From an uncultured Ruminococcus sp. (GTDB lineage Bacteria > Bacillota > Clostridia > Oscillospirales > Acutalibacteraceae), in assembly GCA_946055445.1 (NCBI GenBank), contig CAMGGF010000105.1:1-5298 (forward strand): a stretch of 5,298 nt of DNA, given 5' to 3'. Below are positions 1 through 3,798 of this stretch, in pieces (within the stretch, counting starts at the first letter, position 1; each line of letters starts with the position of its first letter). The notes beneath the pieces are model-generated. The model worked only from the letters and a program-made list of their open reading frames with translations, was not told the DNA's origin and made no database searches. The position numbers and the translations under genes were made by a program.

Positions 1-51
1 GCTACCACTGGATTTTGAGTCCAGCACGTCTGCCAATTCCATCACACCGGC
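1..51 (-). tRNA. tRNA-Leu (anticodon CAA), 5' part only
   Basis: Read on the minus strand, the sequence begins with acceptor strand GCCGGTG. A D-arm with the GGAATTGGCAGAC pattern typical of tRNA-Leu follows, then a five-pair anticodon stem CTGGA/TCCAG enclosing loop CTCAAAA. The anticodon is CAA (bases 17-15), reading the leucine codon UUG. Leucine is also supported by the TGGTAGC that begins what should be the long variable arm of a class II tRNA. The 3' half (variable arm, T arm, acceptor 3' strand) lies outside the window, so pairing of the acceptor stem cannot be checked. It is transcribed divergently from the tRNA-fMet gene. Confidence 0.93.
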
Positions 52-74
52 AGGTGGATTTTTAACGCTTGTAT

Positions 75-103
75 ATTATAACGGATTCTTTTTAAAAAAT
101 CAA
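75..103 (-). promoter_or_regulatory. Promoter of the tRNA-Leu gene
   Basis: On the minus strand there is a perfect -10 box TATAAT (80-75). Seventeen bases upstream is TTGATT (103-98), which matches the -35 consensus at four of six positions. The predicted start of transcription, near 66-69, lies about 15-18 bases before the tRNA 5' end at 51, as expected for a short tRNA leader. The call rests on spacing and sequence only. Confidence 0.75.
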
Positions 104-108
104 CACCT

Positions 109-128
109 AATTTCAATTTCTTGAAATT
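109..128. repeat. AT-rich palindrome between the two divergent tRNA promoters
   Basis: AATTTCAA (109-116) is the exact reverse complement of TTGAAATT (121-128), with the four-base spacer TTTC. It is followed by a T run. It sits between the -35 boxes of the two divergent tRNA promoters. It could be an AT-rich upstream activating (UP-element-like) segment, a weak hairpin that insulates the two units, or a chance result of AT richness. No function is assigned. Confidence 0.45.
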
Positions 129-158
129 TTTTTGTTTTGAAAAAAATCCAAAAAGCAC

Positions 159-187
159 TTGACAACTGCAAGAAAATGTTATATTAT
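159..187 (+). promoter_or_regulatory. Promoter of the tRNA-fMet gene
   Basis: A perfect -35 box TTGACA (159-164) is followed after exactly 17 bases by TATTAT (182-187), one mismatch from the -10 consensus. A- and T-tracts lie upstream of the -35 box, as often seen at strong stable-RNA promoters. Transcription should begin near 193-196, leaving a leader of roughly 27-30 bases for RNase P to remove before the tRNA at 223. Confidence 0.85.
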
Positions 188-222
188 ATTTGGGCACTCT
201 TTGAGAGGGCACAATTTCATAT

Positions 223-299
<77 letters not shown>

Positions 300-307
300 A
301 AAATGCG

Positions 308-327
308 CACCGAAAAAGATATCGGTG
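308..327 (+). other. Small hairpin in the tRNA-fMet trailer
   Basis: CACCGA (308-313) pairs with TCGGTG (322-327) around an eight-base A-rich loop, nine bases after the encoded CCA end and just before the terminator hairpin. It could influence 3' trimming of the tRNA precursor. The loop and right arm contain one copy of the recurring AAAAGATATC decamer, so the hairpin may instead be a by-product of that repeat. Confidence 0.5.
310..323 (+). repeat. Left copy of a 14-base inverted repeat (AAAAGATATC family)
   Basis: CCGAAAAAGATATC at 310-323 is the exact reverse complement of 1657-1670. The match can be extended through a nearby GCGC on both sides if a two-base gap is allowed. The core decamer AAAAGATATC also occurs at 391-400, where it forms the 12-base palindrome AAAGATATCTTT at 392-403, and at 2185-2194. 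The left and right copies bracket the orphan membrane-protein gene together with its leader. No function is known. Confidence 0.55.
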
Positions 328-332
328 TAGGA

Positions 333-365
333 AATCCCGAAATCTCAACGGTTTCGGGATTTTTT
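333..365 (+). terminator. Intrinsic terminator of tRNA-fMet
   Basis: AATCCCGAAA (333-342) pairs perfectly with TTTCGGGATT (352-361) around a nine-base loop, followed by a run of T to 365. This is a classic rho-independent terminator 34 bases after the tRNA CCA end. It should separate the tRNA unit from the gene that starts at 489. Confidence 0.92.
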
Positions 366-449
366 CTTGTCCTGTTTAGAAGTCGAGTTTAAAAGATATC
401 TTTCTCCAGAAACGACCTTGGGGGAGGACTTGAACTATGACTGTTGCTG

Positions 450-455
450 TATAAT
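450..455 (+). promoter_or_regulatory. Probable -10 box for the orphan membrane-protein gene
   Basis: A perfect TATAAT at 450-455 lies 20 bases before the Shine-Dalgarno at 476-483 and downstream of the tRNA terminator. That placement suits a promoter for the gene starting at 489. No convincing -35 lies at the usual 16-18 base distance; TTGAAC (430-435) is only 14 bases away. The promoter may be weak or activator-dependent, or the match may be chance. Confidence 0.5.
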
Positions 456-475
456 TGAGAATTTTTGAAGCATAC

Positions 476-483
476 GGAGGTGA
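476..483 (+). promoter_or_regulatory. Ribosome binding site that fixes a TTG start at 489
   Basis: GGAGGTGA at 476-483 matches the anti-Shine-Dalgarno over eight bases and is followed after five bases by an in-frame TTG (489-491). An earlier in-frame TTG at 465 has no such site in front of it and would place this sequence inside the coding region. The start at 489 is therefore preferred. Confidence 0.88.
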
Positions 484-488
484 CCTGC

Positions 489-1658
489 TTGAATTTTCCG
501 CGGTTGAAGAATGCGTTATTATGCAGAATTCTTGTTTATGTAGTTGTGCTTGGTGGATTTATTGCTCCCATTATTATCGTGGCGAATTTGAAATTTGTTC
601 CCGAAGCGGTAAAGGTCATTGTCGGTATGGGCTTGACAGTCGGCTTTTTGGTATATCTTATTAAGAACTTTGTTTTGTTAATGGCAATGGATGTTGGATT
701 GGCCATGTTGCATTGTCATAACACTGCAAGAAGACAGTTTGTATTACTCCGGTCTTTTTCTGCCCAAAAGGTCGAAATGAGAATTTCTCGATTTGGTCAA
801 AAGTGTGAGCCAATAGCGATCTCGCCGCGCCCTGAAACACTTCGATACAAGAGCAATGCTCCCATGACGATTTATTCAAGCGGTATCGAGAAGATTATTG
901 CGACATATCATATAGATTTCTTGGATAAAAACCAATATCAGCTGATCGTCAATTCTGCCACAGCAAACTCAAAGGCGCTAAAAGGAAAAAAGAAGCATCG
1001 TTTTCTTGATAAATCACAAAAGAGTTCTCCGTTAAACTGCGTTACTGTAATCGTGATATATGCAAGACGAGTAGATGAGAAATTGAGAAATAGTTTATTC
1101 GATGTGGTTTGTAAAAATGGTGGAGACGGGTTCGATACAGCGATACTTCCGTGTGTTATAGATATAGAAAAACAGATATGTATATTTGACAGTATGCGAA
1201 TGCCTTACACGGGATTTCAATATCCGGTAAAGAACCGCGGTATAAAAATCATTCGAAAATATTTGTTTAATAACAAGTTCCCGTTTGCCGATTCGCCGGA
1301 TATGCTTGACCCCATCAAAGACATGGATCCCGAACAAAGCTTGTGGCTTTTTTGGAAAACGATGAAGAAAGAACTCGTGTCAGACGATAAGAACATAAAA
1401 AAACGCTTCGAAAAAATGAAGCATAGGGACATTATTTTTGAAGATGGCTATATTTATTTAAAATGGGAAGACCACGGCCTTTGGATTTCAGTTGAATTAA
1501 ATGAGGCACTAAGAACAGCCGAAATTGATGCCATTGATTCTTGGGATTATCCAAAACCCCATAAAATTGCCAAAGCTACTATAGAAGAAATAGAGATATT
1601 GATTAATGCTTATTTTGCCGGACTGGGATACACCACAAAATACATTTCTTATGAATGA
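489..1658 (+). CDS. Uncharacterised two-helix membrane protein with a large soluble domain
   Basis: I do not recognise this 389-residue protein. From the TTG start, residues about 13-33 and 42-66 form two hydrophobic helices separated by a short loop. Basic residues lie before the first helix (R5, K7, R13) and after the second (R81, R82). This predicts both termini in the cytoplasm and a large soluble part of over 300 residues. That part has a Lys/Ser-rich stretch near 162-180, then a beta-rich block (about 182-260) containing GGDGFDTAILPC, CIFDSMR and YTGFQYPVKNR. A charged helical region (285-315) follows, and then a C-terminal alpha/beta block rich in aromatics (YIYLKWEDHGLWISVEL, 321-337; SWDYPKP, 351-357). 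There are no Walker, HTH, nuclease or transporter motifs that I can see. The gene is a monocistron between two terminators, AT-richer than the genes on its right, and next to a tRNA, which suggests acquisition. An immunity or stress protein is possible but unsupported. Confidence 0.85.
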   Translation: MNFPRLKNALLCRILVYVVVLGGFIAPIIIVANLKFVPEAVKVIVGMGLTVGFLVYLIKNFVLLMAMDVGLAMLHCHNTARRQFVLLRSFSAQKVEMRISRFGQKCEPIAISPRPETLRYKSNAPMTIYSSGIEKIIATYHIDFLDKNQYQLIVNSATANSKALKGKKKHRFLDKSQKSSPLNCVTVIVIYARRVDEKLRNSLFDVVCKNGGDGFDTAILPCVIDIEKQICIFDSMRMPYTGFQYPVKNRGIKIIRKYLFNNKFPFADSPDMLDPIKDMDPEQSLWLFWKTMKKELVSDDKNIKKRFEKMKHRDIIFEDGYIYLKWEDHGLWISVELNEALRTAEIDAIDSWDYPKPHKIAKATIEEIEILINAYFAGLGYTTKYISYE

Positions 1659-1670
1659 TATCTTTTTCGG
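1657..1670 (-). repeat. Right copy of the 14-base inverted repeat
   Basis: GATATCTTTTTCGG begins within the stop codon of the orphan gene and is the exact reverse complement of 310-323. It precedes the gene's terminator hairpin by 12 bases. Being partly inside the coding end, it could be under coding constraint, so the inverted pair might be coincidence strengthened by AT richness. A 14-base exact match makes that less likely. Confidence 0.5.
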
Positions 1671-1682
1671 CGCTACGAGCAA

Positions 1683-1726
1683 AAAAAGCCTTGAAACATA
1701 AGCATTTCAAGGCTTTTTCTTTTTTT
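1683..1726 (+). terminator. Intrinsic terminator of the orphan membrane-protein gene
   Basis: A perfect 14-pair stem, AAAAAGCCTTGAAA (1683-1696) with TTTCAAGGCTTTTT (1705-1718), closes an eight-base loop and runs into a long T-rich tail to 1726. It begins 24 bases after the stop codon at 1658. The A-run on its left side could also let it act on minus-strand transcripts leaving the decayed gene on the right. Confidence 0.93.
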
Positions 1727-1802
1727 GAAAAAAGTTGTAAATATGTTATTATTACTTGTTTTATTATGTAATTTTTATTCAATGCAAGTCAGAAAGTCAA
1801 AA

Positions 1803-2230
1803 TCAAAAACCGCCCAAAGGAACGGAATTATCCAATCCTCTGGGCGGTTGATTTTTTTGCGCCGTTTTTTCGGCTATGGCATACGATACGCCCGCACCGG
1901 TTCGGATGTTCAAATCCGCTTTCGGGTAAACCGTACCGATAGGTGTTTTCGCTTTCTTTTCTGATATCATCAATGCTCCGCACCCAAGTTCTATATGTAT
2001 TTGGTGCAGGATTGCTTTCGTTGATGATTTCTAATTGCTTTTGCTTGACATTTTCTGTTGGATTTGTTATATTATTCTTAACAGAAGTTTCGAGCCTACG
2101 TTGGGAGTTTTCATTACTCGCCATAGTAACCGGAACTTCTGTTATATTTTTTTCATATCGCAACGGGTTTACAAATGCTGCGGCAAAAGATATCCAAACC
2201 TTTTTGCCGAACCAATTTCAATAACCCCAT
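1803..2230 (-). pseudogene. Decayed gene: membrane anchor, polar linker and truncated SH3b domain
   Basis: No single minus-strand frame is convincing, but three consecutive frames join into a sensible protein. From ATG at 2230 the first reads MGLLKL. After a one-base slip near 2212-2217, the second reads WFGKKVWISFAAAFVNPL and then a hydrophilic Asn/Glu/Lys/Ser-rich linker to about 1940. After another slip in the same direction, the third reads GTVYPKADLNIRTGAGVSYA and ends at TGA 1805-1803. The LNIRTGAGVSYA stretch matches the start of bacterial SH3 (SH3_3) domains, usually LNVRSGPGTSY, which bind cell-wall peptides. The domain then breaks off after about 20 more residues, so most of it is missing. 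There is no Shine-Dalgarno before 2230. A short functional peptide or sequencing errors could mimic this, but two slips plus a truncated domain favour a pseudogene. Confidence 0.5.
1808..1858. terminator. Probable bidirectional terminator at the 3' end of the decayed gene
   Basis: AACCGCCCA (1808-1816) pairs with TGGGCGGTT (1841-1849). In minus-strand RNA the stem extends to 13 pairs with one G-U wobble; in plus-strand RNA the same extension has an A-C mismatch. The hairpin therefore seems selected for minus-strand transcripts, with a T-rich tail (TTTTTGATTTT) leaving toward 1800. On the plus strand it is followed by seven T (1852-1858). It overlaps the last codons of the SH3b remnant, matching its role as that gene's terminator. 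Confidence 0.7.
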
Positions 2231-2242
2231 ACTTTTTTCAAA

Positions 2243-2270
2243 AAAATCCCCGAAAAAAATCGGGGATTTT
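2243..2270. terminator. Intrinsic terminator hairpin, better formed for the minus strand
   Basis: AAAATCCCCGA (2243-2253) pairs perfectly with TCGGGGATTTT (2260-2270) around six A. Read on the minus strand the stem is followed by an unbroken run of seven T; on the plus strand only by TTTTGCATTTT. It lies between the decayed minus-strand gene and the oxidoreductase. It could insulate the oxidoreductase from upstream plus-strand transcription and also stop antisense transcription coming from the right. Confidence 0.75.
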
Positions 2271-2342
2271 GCATTTTCCCCTTTTCTTTTATAAAGCACG
2301 GGTGTATACTATGGAAAATCTTTGAAATCGAGTTGAGGAAAT

Positions 2343-3644
2343 ATGCCGCAAAAACCCATTACCGCCGTGATTGTCGGCGCAGGTCACCGCGCGATTATTT
2401 ATGCAAAATTGGCGCTTACAAACCCCGAACTCTTAAAAATTGTCGGCGTGGCTGACCCCGACCCCATTCGCCGCCAAAAAACGCAGGAAATGTTCGGGTT
2501 CCCGCAAGAAAATTGTTTTGAAAATGCCGACGCACTGGCATGTGTGCCGAAATTTGCGGACGCCGTCATTAACGGCACAATGGACCAACAGCATTTGGAA
2601 ACCGCTGTGCCGCTTTTGAAATTGGGCTATGATATGCTTTTGGAAAAGCCCTTTGCGACCAACGAACGCGAAATGCGTGTACTCGTGGACTGCGTGCGCG
2701 AAAACGGCAACAAGGTTATGATTTGCCATGTACTGCGCTACACGCCGTTTTACCTTTCCATTAAAGAACGCGTGGCGGCAGGCGAAATCGGCGATATTAT
2801 CAATATTCAAACCAACGAGCATGTCAGTTACCACCATCTTTCCACCTCGTATGTGCGCGGAAAATGGGCAAATTCCGACGAATGCCACACCTCGATGCTT
2901 TTGGCGAAATGCTGTCACGATATGGATATGATGATGTGGATGATGTCGGAAACGAAACCCGTTTCGGTGTCAAGTTTCGGCAGTAAATTTCAATTCAAAC
3001 CCGAAAATGCGCCGAAAGAGGCAGGTACGCGGTGTTTGGTGGACTGCCCCTTGGTGGATACCTGCCGCTATTCCGCAAAGCGGCTGTATTTAGACCAACC
3101 CGAGCGCTGGGCGTTTTATATTTGGGACAAGTTAGAGGGTATTGAAAATCCGACCGATGCGGACCGTATCCATCTGTTAAAAGGCGACAGCAATTACGGC
3201 AAATGCATTTACAAATGCAACAACAATGTTGTGGACCACCAGTCTGTGCTTGTGAATTTCGCAAGCGGGGCGACGGGCACACACAACATGGTCGGCGGTT
3301 CGTCGCGCTCGATGCGGCACATACATATTGTCGGCACAAAGGGCGAGATTTACGGTGACTTTGAGGAGTCCAAGTTCACCGTTTCCAAAATTCACCCGAC
3401 CAAGACCGATGAAAAAACGGTGGAAGAAGTCGATTTGCGCGTTTCGGGCGATATGGTCGGCGCATACGGCGGTCACGGCGGCGGCGACGAAAAGTTGGCG
3501 GCGGATTTTGTGAAATTCCTGCGCGGCGAAACACCGAGCCTTGCGTGCACTTCCATTTTCGACTCGGTTGCCGGCCATTTGTGCGTGTATCTTGCCGACA
3601 AATCCCGCGAGGAAAACGGTGCACCGCAAGAAGTTGTTTTGTAA
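2343..3644 (+). CDS. Gfo/Idh/MocA-family NAD(P)-dependent oxidoreductase
   Basis: This 433-residue protein belongs to the family that oxidises or reduces hydroxyl groups of sugars, inositols and related compounds using NAD(P). The N-terminal Rossmann fold has the nucleotide motif VGAGHRA (11-17) after a beta strand, and an acidic residue, D38, in VADPD at the end of the second strand. EKP (101-103) supplies the conserved lysine near the cofactor and substrate. The C-terminal domain has KCCHDMD (189-195), matching the family's catalytic His-Asp motif (H192, D193). A cysteine-rich insertion (C231, C235, C241, then C288, C292) could hold a metal. GGHGGGDEKLAADFV (376-390) is a conserved feature of this subgroup. 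The start is ATG with a modest GAGG site at 2335-2338. A TATACT at 2315-2320 might be its -10, but no good -35 was found. It lies alone between terminators, with no transporter or kinase neighbour to name its substrate. Confidence 0.93.
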   Translation: MPQKPITAVIVGAGHRAIIYAKLALTNPELLKIVGVADPDPIRRQKTQEMFGFPQENCFENADALACVPKFADAVINGTMDQQHLETAVPLLKLGYDMLLEKPFATNEREMRVLVDCVRENGNKVMICHVLRYTPFYLSIKERVAAGEIGDIINIQTNEHVSYHHLSTSYVRGKWANSDECHTSMLLAKCCHDMDMMMWMMSETKPVSVSSFGSKFQFKPENAPKEAGTRCLVDCPLVDTCRYSAKRLYLDQPERWAFYIWDKLEGIENPTDADRIHLLKGDSNYGKCIYKCNNNVVDHQSVLVNFASGATGTHNMVGGSSRSMRHIHIVGTKGEIYGDFEESKFTVSKIHPTKTDEKTVEEVDLRVSGDMVGAYGGHGGGDEKLAADFVKFLRGETPSLACTSIFDSVAGHLCVYLADKSREENGAPQEVVL

Positions 3645-3675
3645 GGCAAAAGCAAAAGACATCATAATGAAAACG

Positions 3676-3707
3676 AAGCGTTCGCAAAAATTTGCGGGCG
3701 CTTTTTT
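3676..3707 (+). terminator. Intrinsic terminator after the oxidoreductase gene
   Basis: AAGCGTTCGCAA (3676-3687) pairs with TTGCGGGCGCTT (3692-3703), including two U-G wobbles that work only in plus-strand RNA, around a four-base loop. Six T follow directly (3702-3707), and a further T run lies at 3711-3717. It begins 32 bases after the stop codon at 3644 and separates the oxidoreductase from the next transcription unit. Confidence 0.92.
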
Positions 3708-3733
3708 ATATTTTTTTGAAAAAAGTACACAGT

Positions 3734-3748
3734 GCAACGGATTGTTGC
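3734..3748. repeat. Inverted repeat just upstream of the Xre-gene promoter
   Basis: GCAAC (3734-3738) and GTTGC (3744-3748) form a short dyad with a five-base centre, ending one base before the -35 box at 3749. Xre-type regulators bind short dyads and often control their own promoter, so this is a candidate operator for the adjacent HTH protein. At only five bases per arm it may be chance. Confidence 0.35.
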
Positions 3749-3777
3749 GTGACAAATACGAGGAAATATGGTTTAAT
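3749..3777 (+). promoter_or_regulatory. Promoter with extended -10 for the Xre-membrane protein unit
   Basis: GTGACA (3749-3754) is one mismatch from the -35 consensus. After exactly 17 bases comes TTTAAT (3772-3777), one mismatch from the -10 consensus, preceded by TGG (3769-3771) as an extended -10. The predicted start near 3783-3785 falls at the beginning of the Shine-Dalgarno, giving an unusually short leader of about 15 bases. Confidence 0.82.
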
Positions 3778-3783
3778 GAGCAT

Positions 3784-3791
3784 AAAGGAGG
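3784..3791 (+). promoter_or_regulatory. Ribosome binding site fixing the ATG at 3799
   Basis: AAAGGAGG at 3784-3791, seven bases before ATG 3799, is a near-ideal site. The frame stays open upstream to 3541, but that extension runs through the end of the oxidoreductase gene, its terminator and this promoter, so the start at 3799 is chosen. Confidence 0.93.
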
Positions 3792-3798
3792 CGGTCAA

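Noticed and set aside
421..438. On the minus strand, AGTTCAAGTCCTCCCCC resembles the T-loop and 3' end of a tRNA, raising the idea of an integration (att) scar
   Set aside because: The bases before it do not pair to make a T stem, it is in the opposite orientation to tRNA-fMet, and no matching second copy was found in the window.
1662..1688. Alternative hairpin between the T-run at 1663-1667 and the A-run of the downstream terminator, as an antiterminator
   Set aside because: It needs a bulge and relies mostly on A-T pairs, far weaker than the 14-pair terminator stem; there is no sign of a regulated leader.
1725..1964. Plus-strand frame of 79 residues starting with a signal-peptide-like stretch
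   Set aside because: Its TTG start lies in the T-tail of a terminator, there is no ribosome binding site, and it runs through the hairpin at 1808-1849; the hydrophobic opening reflects AT-rich DNA.
1943..2224. Plus-strand frame of 93 hydrophobic residues
   Set aside because: It is the complement of the hydrophilic linker of the minus-strand remnant, has no ribosome binding site and resembles no family.
2288..2320. Promoter for the oxidoreductase using TATACT at 2315-2320
   Set aside because: No acceptable -35 lies at 16-18 bases and the extended -10 spacing is off by one base, so it is mentioned only within the gene entry.
2433..2918. Long minus-strand frame inside the oxidoreductase gene
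   Set aside because: It is a shadow of a well-supported gene in GC-balanced sequence, with no ribosome binding site or recognisable domain.
3541..3798. N-terminal extension of 86 residues on the Xre-membrane protein
   Set aside because: It overlaps the oxidoreductase gene in another frame and crosses a strong terminator and the promoter at 3749-3777; the ideal ribosome binding site points to 3799.
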